Below, piece by piece: positions 31,620-37,900 of a DNA stretch of 37,900 bases. Position 1 is the stretch's first letter; the number at the start of each line of letters is the position of its first letter. This stretch comes from RBG-16-57-9 sp964529745 (GTDB lineage Archaea > Thermoproteota > Bathyarchaeia > TCS64). The DNA is taken from positions 1-37,900 of the forward strand of contig CAZGZR010000017.1 in assembly GCA_964529745.1 (NCBI GenBank). The letters run 5' to 3'. A model generated the notes under the pieces. That model was given only the letters and a program-made list of their open reading frames with translations, ran no database searches and was not told where the DNA came from. Position numbers and translations under genes: made by a program.

Positions 31620-32747
31620 CTACCTGATTACCTGTAGCTCCGTCACGTCCCTGTAAAGGGAAACGTTCTCGGCTGGGCCCTTGGGCTTGACCACGAAGGA
31701 ATCCTCCGTGTGGATCTTAGCGTCACCTATGAGCATGCTTGGCTCTACCTGGAAGAACATCCCGGGCTTCAGCACCCAGTCGCCGTGCGCGGGGCCCAGG
31801 AAGGGCCACTCGTGGACGCCTATGCCGATGGCGTGCCCGATGAACGCCCTGTTATACTCGTATCCCTTGGAGTTATAGAACTCCTTCACGGCGTTGTGGA
31901 CGTCCATCACCTTCACCCCCGCCTGCATCGCTTCAGCCGTGGCCTGCTCCGCACCCACGGCGATGCCGTAAGCCTTCAACTGGGTCTCGTTGGGCTCCCC
32001 CACCACCGCCATCCTCGAGATGTCAGAGCAGTAGCCGTCGAAGAAGCACCCGAAGTCGGTGTGAACCAGGTCCCCTTTCTTCAGCTTGTAGTCCCCTGGG
32101 ACGGGGTGGGTCTCGAAGATGTTGGGACCGGCCCCGAAGCACATGAACGCCACGGTGTCCCCGCCGTACCCGAGGGTGAGATCGATCATGTTCAGGGCCA
32201 CGTCTCTCTCGGTGTCCCCCGGCCTGGCCATCTCGAAGGCCACCGTGATGGCCTTAGCCGTCGCAATGTTCGATGCGCTGAGGTGCTTTATCTCTTCAGG
32301 GCTTTTTATCGACTTGAGCTCGTCCAGTATGGGCTTGGCGTCTACGAACTCAGTCTCCGGCAGCAGCTTCCTCAGGTGGTCCAGCCAGAGGCCGGGCATC
32401 TCCATGAGCTCCAGCCCGATCTTCTTGCCTGCCAGCCCTTTGTCTTTGATCACCTTCGCCAGGAAGTCTATGGCCTTCAGGGACTCCCACTCGCCTCCCT
32501 CGTAGACCCTTAGATCCTTGATCCAGGTCGAGTTCCTCGCGGTGACTTCCTCGTTTCTGTGTACGGCGAACAGGGGCTCCCCGTCGAGGGGCAGCACTAT
32601 GCCTGCGAACCGTTTCAGGTTGGTTATCGTGGATATCGGCGCATTGGACGTATAGTAGACGCTCTCCTGCGAGTTGGCTATTATGCAGTCGATCCCTTCT
32701 CCCTGCATCAGTTTTCGTGATTTCTTTAAATCAAACCCGGTTTTCAT
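31620..32747 (-). CDS. M24-family Xaa-Pro dipeptidase/aminopeptidase
   Basis: 375-residue pita-bread metallopeptidase that releases residues next to proline. The N-terminal creatinase-like domain (about 1-140) is followed by the catalytic domain with five metal ligands visible: aspartates in LVHTDFGCFFDGYCSDIS, histidine in IGHAIGIGVHEWP, glutamates in FQVEPSM and IHTEDSF. Size and motif order are normal for archaeal Xaa-Pro dipeptidase (PepQ type). ATG 32747 is leaderless, with CTTAAATCG about 27 bases upstream. No partner gene; it likely belongs to general peptide breakdown. Confidence 0.92.
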   Translation of the reverse strand: MKTGFDLKKSRKLMQGEGIDCIIANSQESVYYTSNAPISTITNLKRFAGIVLPLDGEPLFAVHRNEEVTARNSTWIKDLRVYEGGEWESLKAIDFLAKVIKDKGLAGKKIGLELMEMPGLWLDHLRKLLPETEFVDAKPILDELKSIKSPEEIKHLSASNIATAKAITVAFEMARPGDTERDVALNMIDLTLGYGGDTVAFMCFGAGPNIFETHPVPGDYKLKKGDLVHTDFGCFFDGYCSDISRMAVVGEPNETQLKAYGIAVGAEQATAEAMQAGVKVMDVHNAVKEFYNSKGYEYNRAFIGHAIGIGVHEWPFLGPAHGDWVLKPGMFFQVEPSMLIGDAKIHTEDSFVVKPKGPAENVSLYRDVTELQVIR

Positions 32748-32891
32748 ACCGGTTTAATATTAGATTAACGATTTAAGACTACGTGCTTCTTTTTCGCTTC
32801 ATCTGTTCAGTGCCTAGTTTAATCATTTTCCATACGTATTTTACCTTGTAACAAGAGAAAATCGAATCATCTTATTCAGTGAACGACGTGG

Positions 32892-33686
32892 TTAATGATT
32901 TAACGTCTCCATGTCGAGCCTCTTAGCTTGTTTAATGTGGTGCTTGAAGAGCTCTCCCCCCCACTCGATGGCTTCAGGGCTGTTGGACACCAGGTCTCTG
33001 GTGTAGTCGTATACCCCATCAACGGTGTAGAGGCCCATGGAGAAGCTGTTCTCGGTCACGGTCAATGCGACACCCAGCCTATCGGTCAGGAATATCCTCA
33101 GCTTGTCCCTCGTGACGTAGTCGATGATCTGCTCGGTGTCCGCCAACGCCAGGGCCCTGTCGAGCACGCCTTTGGTGAGTATGAGGTCAACTGTTGCACC
33201 TCCTTCGAGCAGCCTCTGGAACATCACCACGAAGTCCGAGTGGAAGATGGGAGACATCCCCCGCACCCTCCTCGACTCCATGAGGAGCCGCTGAAAGGAT
33301 ACGTGGACCCTGTCCAGCGCCGTGGAGTTGTCCTGGATCAGGGTCGAGTCCCGTAGGGCGCCTATCCTCTGCAGGAGGTGGCTGGGGATGGCGGTGACGT
33401 CGTGCTGGAGCCAGAAGCCTTGAAACCTTTCGAGAGCCTCAGCGGCTGAGGCCGCCTCACCGATGAGCGTGGCCTCTATGACCCCTAGGGACGTGAGCTT
33501 GTAGTGTTTGTCCTCCTGTCTGGTCAGTTTCATGGCCTCCAGGTCTTTGAGGGCGTGGATGATGGTGGAGCCGCTGCTGCCCAGCTCGTCCCTCAGGGCG
33601 CCCAGCTTCTTGTCCCCGTCTAGAAGACTGGAGAGTATGTTTAACTTGAGCTCGGATCGAAACAACTTGAAGTACGTTGAACCCAA
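32892..33686 (-). CDS. Winged-helix regulator with DUF1724 domain (FilR1-like)
   Basis: 264 residues. A winged helix occupies about 1-80 (LKLNILSSLLDGDKKLGALR, then SGSTIIHALKDLEAMKLTRQ and HYKLTSLGVIEA). The rest matches the DUF1724/FilR1 domain found almost only in archaeal regulators: FQGFWLQHDVTAIPSHLLQR, SPIFHSDFVVMFQRLLEGG and SMGLYTVDGVYDYTRDLV. FilR1 relatives in methanogens bind acyl-homoserine-lactone-like or other small ligands. The start is TTG 33686 after GGTGGGG, and AATAAATATT (near 33719-33728) supplies a promoter with a short leader. It is a single gene; target genes cannot be named. Confidence 0.87.
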   Translation of the reverse strand: MGSTYFKLFRSELKLNILSSLLDGDKKLGALRDELGSSGSTIIHALKDLEAMKLTRQEDKHYKLTSLGVIEATLIGEAASAAEALERFQGFWLQHDVTAIPSHLLQRIGALRDSTLIQDNSTALDRVHVSFQRLLMESRRVRGMSPIFHSDFVVMFQRLLEGGATVDLILTKGVLDRALALADTEQIIDYVTRDKLRIFLTDRLGVALTVTENSFSMGLYTVDGVYDYTRDLVSNSPEAIEWGGELFKHHIKQAKRLDMETLNH

Positions 33687-33745
33687 CGTTAACCCCCCAC
33701 CATGTTGTTTAGCCGAAGCAATATTTATTCACTTGGTCAATCAGG

Positions 33746-34636
33746 TCAAAGCAGCTTCATGAGCGCCACCAGGGGCATCCACTCCCCGTCCACCGCCAGC
33801 TCCACTAGGAGCCTATCACGCCCCTTCTCGGAGAAGAGCCAGATTATCAGGTAGCCGTACCCCACTCCGAAGAAGAGCGACGGAATATACTCCTGGAACA
33901 GCCCCTGCGTGATGCAGTAGAGCAGCCATGGGAACAGCAACGTGTTCGCGGTCAGCAGGAGTCTTCTCGTCGCAGCCAGGCCCAGGGATATGGGCAGCGT
34001 GTTCACCCCTGAGGCCATGTCGCCGTCCATGTCGCGGATGTCGCACAGGATGGTGTTCACCAGTATCTGGATGAATATGTACGTGAACGCTAAAGCTATC
34101 TTCGAGTTATCAACGGCTTGTCCGCTGGCCGGCAGCAGGGCGCCCGTGAACCCCCAGCTGAAGGCCACCAGGACGCTCTTCAGGCCCACTATCTCTTTGA
34201 GCCGGGGTACGGACGGCGACAGCTTGAAGCTGTAGAGGATGGACGCGGCGAAGGATGCGACAACCACCGTGAGGGCTTGGGCCCCCACCGAGGCGCTTAA
34301 CAGGAGGCAGAGAGCGGAGGCGATCATCGAGGGTACTAGGAAGAAGAGGATGTTTCTCGAAGCCGCCTGTGGCCTGTTTATGGAGTCCTCTCTTCTGTCG
34401 GTGGCTCTGTTCATGTTGTATACTGAGAAGGTCGCGAGGAACGCTATGAAGAGGATTATGGGCCTGACTTCGAGGCTGTAGAGGAGGGAGCTGAACGCTG
34501 CTACTATGGAGGCGTTCAGCGCCAGGAATATCGACGTTGAGGTTAAGAGCTCGAGTAGGCTCGATAAACCTCCAAGGGTTTTCGGTGAGGACGGTGTAGA
34601 CCTCGTCTCACCTGTAACAACCGTTTTGCTCGCCAT
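33746..34636 (-). CDS. UbiA-family prenyltransferase
   Basis: 296-residue integral membrane protein with eight or nine helices. It transfers a prenyl group to a small acceptor at the membrane. The two metal-diphosphate motifs are seen: YNMNRATDRREDSIN (first aspartate-rich loop, with asparagine in the leading position) and CDIRDMDGDMASGVNTLP (second). Archaeal relatives make ether lipids (digeranylgeranylglyceryl phosphate synthase), quinones or other prenylated cofactors. The first motif fits the less-characterised branch rather than DGGGP synthase. ATG 34636 is leaderless: CTTTTAAG sits about 27 bases upstream. A longer frame to 34723 would pass through that promoter. Confidence 0.86.
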   Translation of the reverse strand: MASKTVVTGETRSTPSSPKTLGGLSSLLELLTSTSIFLALNASIVAAFSSLLYSLEVRPIILFIAFLATFSVYNMNRATDRREDSINRPQAASRNILFFLVPSMIASALCLLLSASVGAQALTVVVASFAASILYSFKLSPSVPRLKEIVGLKSVLVAFSWGFTGALLPASGQAVDNSKIALAFTYIFIQILVNTILCDIRDMDGDMASGVNTLPISLGLAATRRLLLTANTLLFPWLLYCITQGLFQEYIPSLFFGVGYGYLIIWLFSEKGRDRLLVELAVDGEWMPLVALMKLL

Positions 34637-34723
34637 AGCCCCGGTTCCCCTTTTTGGGGATCTTAAAAGAGGTTTGAGGAGGTTGAATCTGAAAGACGAA
34701 TCCCTAGGTGGGCTACGAATCAA

Positions 34724-35139
34724 ACGGCCGTATGGGTGAAGGAACGGTTAACGGAGGCGTTCTGTCTCAAGGCACGGTTGTTGTTTTAACGTGATCCCTC
34801 TTCGCCATCACTTTTATCAGATACGTGTCAAGTCGCGGGTTCATCAAGAATCCTATTTACATGTTATGTGGAGGTGGCTCTCTACTTTATGGCAAGCTTC
34901 AAATATGTAGAATGGAACATGATAATTTATAGCGCATTTAATGCCTTTATAGCCATTATTTATTATTCCCATATATGAATATTCTCCAGTTATAACAATA
35001 TTGTTATAATTCAACAATGCGTTAGTTTCTTAATTGTTATATATCATGAAGATATTTAATGATCATTTAACGTATCCATAATCATCGATTAAATGAAAGC
35101 CGCAACGCGGTAGGGGCTGGGGGAGAAGGCGGAGAAGAA
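34724..35139. other. AT-rich intergenic region with palindrome and a six-codon upstream frame
   Basis: About 400 bases, very AT-rich from 34860 on. It contains the 20-base palindrome at 34990 (listed separately), further copies of the half-site TTGTTATA near 35035, and an ATG at 35093 that opens a six-codon frame (M-K-A-A-T-R, stop TAG 35111-35113) ahead of the REC-PAS gene. TATA-like elements near 35052-35060 and 35063-35069 suit transcription into that frame. No protein gene or known RNA is seen. Confidence 0.5.
34990..35009. promoter_or_regulatory. 20-base perfect palindrome
   Basis: TTATAACAATATTGTTATAA equals its own reverse complement. Its arm TTGTTATA occurs again near 35036-35043. 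It could bind a dimeric regulator or form a cruciform or unwinding element in the AT-rich gap. Confidence 0.6.
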
Positions 35140-35937
35140 GTGACCGAGGAAGAGGTGAGCAACGAGAAACCGATACGGGTCCTGCACGTGGACGACGAGG
35201 AGAGCCAGCTCGAGTTCACCAAGATGTTCCTGGAGGAGTTGGACGGGGGTGTCACGGTGGACTCCGTGCACGATCCCCTGGAGGCCATCCGGCTTCAAAG
35301 CATGAACGGCTACGACGTCATCGTCAGCGACTACAAGATGGTCTCCATGACTGGCCTCGAGCTGCTCCAGAGGGTGAGGGAGGGGAGCGACGTCCCCTTC
35401 ATCCTGTACACGGGGAGAGGCAGCGAGGAATTAGCAGAGTCAGCCTTCAAAGCAGGGGCGGACGATTACCTGAGGAAGGAGGCCGATCTAGGCCACTACC
35501 AGGTTCTATCGAATCGTATCAGGCAGGCGGTTAAGAAGCATCGGACGGAGGAGCTGTACCGCAGGGTCGTCGAGGAGAGCAGGGACGGCATCGTCATCCT
35601 CTCCGACGGTAGGGTCGTTTTCGCGAACGACGCCATGTGCCACATGCACGGCGGCGGCGTACCCGAGAGCCTGGTCGGTAGGACCTTGGCGAGGTTCGTG
35701 GTCGAGACCGAGGAGGAGATCAACCGACGCCTTGACTCGGTGGGGGACGAAGAAGTGAACCGTTTGTTTGAGGTCAACTTCATTACCAGCATGGGAGAGG
35801 TGATGACCGCCGAGGTCTCGGCGTCAAGGATCAGCTATCTGGGTAAACCGTCTATCCTCTGTTACCTCAGGGACGTATCCGAGAGGAGGCGCATGGAGAA
35901 GCGGCTGGAGGCGCTTGTTGAGAGAAAGCACCCTTAG
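35140..35937 (+). CDS. Response regulator receiver-PAS protein
   Basis: 265 residues. The receiver domain (about 12-125) has the acidic pair in LHVDDEES (Asp18, Asp19), phospho-acceptor Asp64 in IVSDYKM, Thr91 in LYTGRG and Lys113 in YLRKEAD. A PAS domain follows (about 138-255: SRDGIVILSDGRVVFANDAM, GRTLARFV and LRDVSERRRMEKRLEAL). The protein stops exactly where many archaeal proteins of this order continue into a histidine kinase. It may thus signal to a separate kinase; the sensorless kinase at 19907 is the only one in the window. The start is GTG 35140 after the purine-rich GGAGAAGAA; ATG 35093 is out of frame. No output DNA-binding domain. Confidence 0.88.
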   Translation: MTEEEVSNEKPIRVLHVDDEESQLEFTKMFLEELDGGVTVDSVHDPLEAIRLQSMNGYDVIVSDYKMVSMTGLELLQRVREGSDVPFILYTGRGSEELAESAFKAGADDYLRKEADLGHYQVLSNRIRQAVKKHRTEELYRRVVEESRDGIVILSDGRVVFANDAMCHMHGGGVPESLVGRTLARFVVETEEEINRRLDSVGDEEVNRLFEVNFITSMGEVMTAEVSASRISYLGKPSILCYLRDVSERRRMEKRLEALVERKHP

Positions 35938-35946
35938 AAAAGAGTA

Positions 35947-35990
35947 TTCCTTACTTATTTGTATTACAGGTAATACTTATTAGTAAGGAA
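35947..35990. promoter_or_regulatory. Nested dyad operator of the vapBC module
   Basis: Outer arms TTCCTTACT (35947-35955) and AGTAAGGAA (35982-35990), and inner arms GTATTAC (35961-35967) and GTAATAC (35970-35976), are perfect and share one centre between 35968 and 35969. The element overlaps the TATA-like TACTTATTA (35974-35982), 26 bases before ATG 36004. TACTTATT also repeats directly at 35952 and 35974. This is a strong candidate for autoregulation by VapB or VapBC. Confidence 0.7.
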
Positions 35991-36003
35991 ATCAGTGTCG
36001 TTC

Positions 36004-36252
36004 ATGGATGTGTTCGAGGTAAGCGTCGGTTCGGTCACCTCCAAAGGTCAGGTGACGATACCAAAGGAGATAAGAGACACCCTGGGTATAGGCGAGGGCG
36101 ACAAGGTGATCTTCCTCTTGGACGGCGAAACGGCGGTCATCAAGAAGGTGCAGGACGAGAAGCTGTCCGACATCCTCGGCAGGCAGAGGCCGTGGCCAGA
36201 ATCGAGTCTGGAGTTCCAGCGGAGGCTGCGGGGCGAATGGCAAAGACGGTAG
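36004..36252 (+). CDS. vapB: AbrB-type antitoxin VapB
   Basis: 82-residue DNA-binding antitoxin. The N-terminus has the AbrB swapped-hairpin signature VSVGSVTSKGQVTIPKEIRD followed by TLGIGEGDKVIF and LDGETAVIKKV. The C-terminal tail (WPESSLEFQRRLRGEW) is the part that wraps around and inhibits the toxin. The start is ATG 36004, set by the TATA box 26 bases before; GTG 35995 is in frame but would overlap the operator region. It overlaps vapC by 16 bases, so the two are co-translated. The nested dyad upstream is the likely binding site. Confidence 0.88.
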   Translation: MDVFEVSVGSVTSKGQVTIPKEIRDTLGIGEGDKVIFLLDGETAVIKKVQDEKLSDILGRQRPWPESSLEFQRRLRGEWQRR

Positions 36253-36671
36253 TCCTTGACACGAACGTGTTCCTAAACGTCATCAACAGGGAGGAGCCCA
36301 TGTTCATCTCGTCTAGTAGGATGCTGGATCTGGTTGACGAGGGAAGAGTAAACGCGGTCGTTTCAACGGTGACGCTCGCTGAGCTCTGTACCGGCTACTA
36401 TGTTGTCGGCGACGAGAAGGGGTGGAAGGCGTTGCTTTTGCACCTGTTGTCCTCGGAGCATTATCGTGTTGTTAACGTTGACGTCGATGTCGCTGATAGG
36501 GCGGGTAGGGTTAGAGCGGAGACCGGGCTCAGGATGCCTGACTCCATCATCGTAGCAACGGGGCTTGTGAGTGGCGCCGGCTACGTGGTTACTCATGACG
36601 AGGAGTTCAACAGGTCGTCAAGCCACATCCAGCCCATCGCTTCAAAGGATTTTATCGAAGAAGCGACATGA
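36237..36671 (+). CDS. vapC: PIN-domain ribonuclease toxin VapC
   Basis: 144-residue PIN-fold RNase. The acidic active site is complete: Asp8 in VVLDTNVFLN, Glu49 in VTLAELCTG, Asp102 in RMPDSIIVATG and Asp121 in VTHDEEF. VapC toxins cut tRNA, rRNA or mRNA when not held by VapB. ATG 36237 overlaps vapB in another frame. The gene ends just a few bases before the 3' end of the RNase P RNA gene on the other strand, without a clear terminator between them. Confidence 0.9.
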   Translation: MAKTVVLDTNVFLNVINREEPMFISSSRMLDLVDEGRVNAVVSTVTLAELCTGYYVVGDEKGWKALLLHLLSSEHYRVVNVDVDVADRAGRVRAETGLRMPDSIIVATGLVSGAGYVVTHDEEFNRSSSHIQPIASKDFIEEAT

Positions 36672-36674
36672 CCA

Positions 36675-36978
36675 AGGTGGTTGGTGTGCTGGGTGTAACC
36701 CATCTTCTGTCGTGGGCGGCATTCAGCTATGCGGGCTACCCGCGCCCCCCGTAGGAGGGTATCGGCGCCTATTCGCCCTTGCACCCTGCGGGTCAGTCGT
36801 CTCACCCGGGCCCGTGGCGATCTCGTCCTCCGAGGATTCACGGCGCGCCACGGGAGGTCTCGTTTCTGTCCGTTGCCAAGAGTCTCCCCTTACGCCTCGC
36901 GGCGTCGCAGCCCTACGCGGTGGATGGAGTTTCCTCAGACCAGTGGCCCGACGGCCGCCCCCCAGCTCACCAACCACT
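36675..36978 (-). ncRNA. rnpB: RNase P RNA (archaeal type)
   Basis: About 300 nucleotides on the minus strand. The 5' end GTGGTTGGTG and 3' end CACCAACCAC pair perfectly as helix P1 (36968-36977 with 36677-36686). Conserved regions are in order: GAGGAAACTCC (36926-36936), the CR II/III part ACAGAAACGAGACC (36856-36869) and the 3' block GCCGCCCACGACAGAAG and GATGGGTTACACCC (36691-36720), which is close to the universal CR V. Together these identify the catalytic RNA that removes tRNA 5' leaders. CTATATATTT at about 37001-37010 places the start near 36978. Exact ends may be off by a few bases. Confidence 0.9.
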
Positions 36979-37000
36979 AGCGTAGAGAAAACAGTCGAAT

Positions 37001-37009
37001 AAATATATA
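37001..37009. promoter_or_regulatory. Shared, near-symmetric TATA box
   Basis: AAATATATA (minus strand TATATATTT) lies about 27 bases from the rnpB start and about 30 from ATG 37035. Being nearly palindromic it could serve both directions, unless a second element exists. Confidence 0.55.
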
Positions 37010-37034
37010 GTGGACGTTCCCCGTGCATATCAAT

Positions 37035-37781
37035 ATGACAGACGTACTGCTCGTGGGTGAGAGCTGGATGAGCGTCACCACCCACTATAAGGGCTTCAAC
37101 CACTTCGTCAGCGGAACATACGAGACGGGGCTCAGATGGTTCAGCGAGGCCATGGACGGCCACGGCGTAGAGGTAACCCACATGCCGGCCCACGTCGCAG
37201 CCAACGAGTTCCCGTTCGAAGCCGAGGCGCTCACAGGGTACGACGCCGTTATACTCAGCGACGTGGGCGCAGACACTTTCCTCCTCCATCCAAGGACGTG
37301 GCTCCACGGCGAGAGGACACCAAACCGCCTCAAGACCATCGCCGAGTACGTGAAACGCGGCGGCGGACTGATCATGGTGGGAGGCTACATGAGCTATCAG
37401 GGCATCAACGGCGCCGCCATGTACCAGAGGAGCCCAATCGCCGAGGTGCTGCCCGTCACGATGATGGCCACGGACGACAGGTGCGAGCGACCCGAGGGCG
37501 TGCAACCCGTGAAGACGCGCAGCCACCCCATCATCGACGAGCTGCCCGAGAAGTGGCCCCACATACTAGGCTACAACTTGGTGCAGCCGAAGAAGGGGGC
37601 GGAAACCCTCGCCGAGGTGGGCGGAGACCCCCTGCTCGTCGTGGGCAGCCACGGCGCGGGCAGGGCTGCCGCCTTCACCACAGACATAGGCCCCCACTGG
37701 TGCCCCACCGAGTTCGCCGAGTGGGACGGCTACGGCGTCCTATGGAGAAACATGGTGCGGTGGGCGGCGGGGGAGCCGTGA
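37035..37781 (+). CDS. GATase1-like protein (PF07090-like)
   Basis: 248 residues with the pattern of the putative glutamine amidotransferase family PF07090: LLVGESWMSVTTHYKGFNHF, YDAVILSDVGADTFLLHP, RPNRLKTIAEYVKRGGGLIM-like RTPNRLKTIAEYVKRGGGL, VGGYMSYQGI, LPVTMMATDDRCERPEG and PHWCPTEFAEWDGYG. No nucleophile cysteine appears at the usual elbow (after GGGLIMVGGY), so glutaminase activity is doubtful. It is a cytosolic protein. ATG 37035 is favoured, with the TATA box 30 bases upstream; GTG 37023 is in frame but closer. Its stop overlaps the GTG start of the next, damaged, frame. Confidence 0.8.
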   Translation: MTDVLLVGESWMSVTTHYKGFNHFVSGTYETGLRWFSEAMDGHGVEVTHMPAHVAANEFPFEAEALTGYDAVILSDVGADTFLLHPRTWLHGERTPNRLKTIAEYVKRGGGLIMVGGYMSYQGINGAAMYQRSPIAEVLPVTMMATDDRCERPEGVQPVKTRSHPIIDELPEKWPHILGYNLVQPKKGAETLAEVGGDPLLVVGSHGAGRAAAFTTDIGPHWCPTEFAEWDGYGVLWRNMVRWAAGEP

Positions 37782-37900
37782 AGAAGACAGGAAACCAATC
37801 GCTCACGACGCCTACGAGAAGCTGGCGGATGCATACGCCTATAAGTAAAATCGACCCGCCAAGCCGCCCATAAACACCCTCACGGGGGGGGGGGGGGTTA
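37778..37900 (+). pseudogene. Start of a SAM-methyltransferase-like gene, frame-damaged at the contig end
   Basis: GTG 37778 overlaps the preceding stop (GTGA). The codons read VKKT, then, with one extra base at the GG run near 37790, KPIAHDAYEKLADAYA, a common start of class I methyltransferases. After that a further change is needed near 37844-37858 for KIDPAKPPINTL. The two or three single-base gaps all fall in short homopolymers and the contig ends in a G run, so the damage is probably sequencing error rather than decay. Confidence 0.45.
37884..37897. repeat. 14-base G homopolymer at the contig edge
   Basis: Fourteen consecutive G residues, then TTA at the very end. This looks like a sequencing or assembly artefact, not biology. 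Confidence 0.7.

Noticed and set aside
34724..35139. Replication origin in the AT-rich gap
   Set aside because: There is a palindrome and AT-richness, but no origin-recognition-box array and no cdc6/orc1 gene in the window.
36571..37002. Overlapping frames across the 36675-36978 region
   Set aside because: The region is RNase P RNA on the minus strand; its GC-rich structure explains the open frames.
1..37900. CRISPR arrays, insertion sequences and tRNA genes
   Set aside because: No regularly spaced repeats, transposase or integrase genes, or tRNA cloverleafs were recognised on either strand.

Overview
The window reads as a GC-rich archaeon, probably an uncultivated lineage. Many genes have a TATA-like box 24-31 bases before an ATG, GTG or TTG with little or no leader. 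There is an archaeal-type RNase P RNA, an XPD/Rad3-type Fe-S helicase, a FilR1/DUF1724-type regulator, a UbiA prenyltransferase and a PKD-domain surface protein. A Bathyarchaeia-like or related Thermoproteota member would fit, but the sequence alone does not fix the phylum. The right edge looks like a contig end: a 14-base G run, with homopolymer-type frameshifts just before it.

Left part (1-9496): the tail of a LivH-type ABC permease and an XPD-like helicase are followed by a compact block of five genes: a BadF/MurK-type amino-sugar kinase, murQ, namZ, nagA and anmK. Four of the five enzymes are textbook peptidoglycan amino-sugar catabolism. NamZ would release MurNAc and the kinase would phosphorylate MurNAc and/or GlcNAc. 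AnmK would turn anhydroMurNAc into MurNAc-6-P, MurQ would remove the lactyl ether to give GlcNAc-6-P, and NagA would deacetylate it to GlcN-6-P. An M20 metallopeptidase follows under its own promoter. Such a set in an archaeon, which has no murein of its own, suggests scavenging of bacterial cell walls and is the main finding.

Middle (9493-21128): an ArsR-like repressor faces a DUF362 gene and an ICMT-like methyltransferase across two perfect inverted repeats. A decayed copy of an M20 peptidase 3' end follows. Next come a caspase/CHAT-like putative cysteine peptidase, a membrane SppA-type protease with an extra C-terminal domain, a family 2 glycosyltransferase, an MFS transporter, an amidase with a small AtzG/GatC-like partner, an HD-domain protein, a sensorless histidine kinase and a four-helix membrane protein.

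Right (21183-37900): a small exported protein with SOR-like metal-ligand motifs, an Eis-like acetyltransferase, a DEAD-box helicase, a large PKD receptor-like protein, a cytosolic reductive-dehalogenase-like Fe-S protein and a GNAT-OB-fold fusion. Then a DAO-type oxidoreductase broken by one nonsense codon and one frameshift, a DEDD exonuclease, an M24 peptidase, the FilR1-like regulator and the UbiA enzyme. After an AT-rich gap come a REC-PAS protein, a VapBC module under a nested dyad operator, RNase P RNA on the minus strand, a PF07090-like protein and a damaged methyltransferase start.
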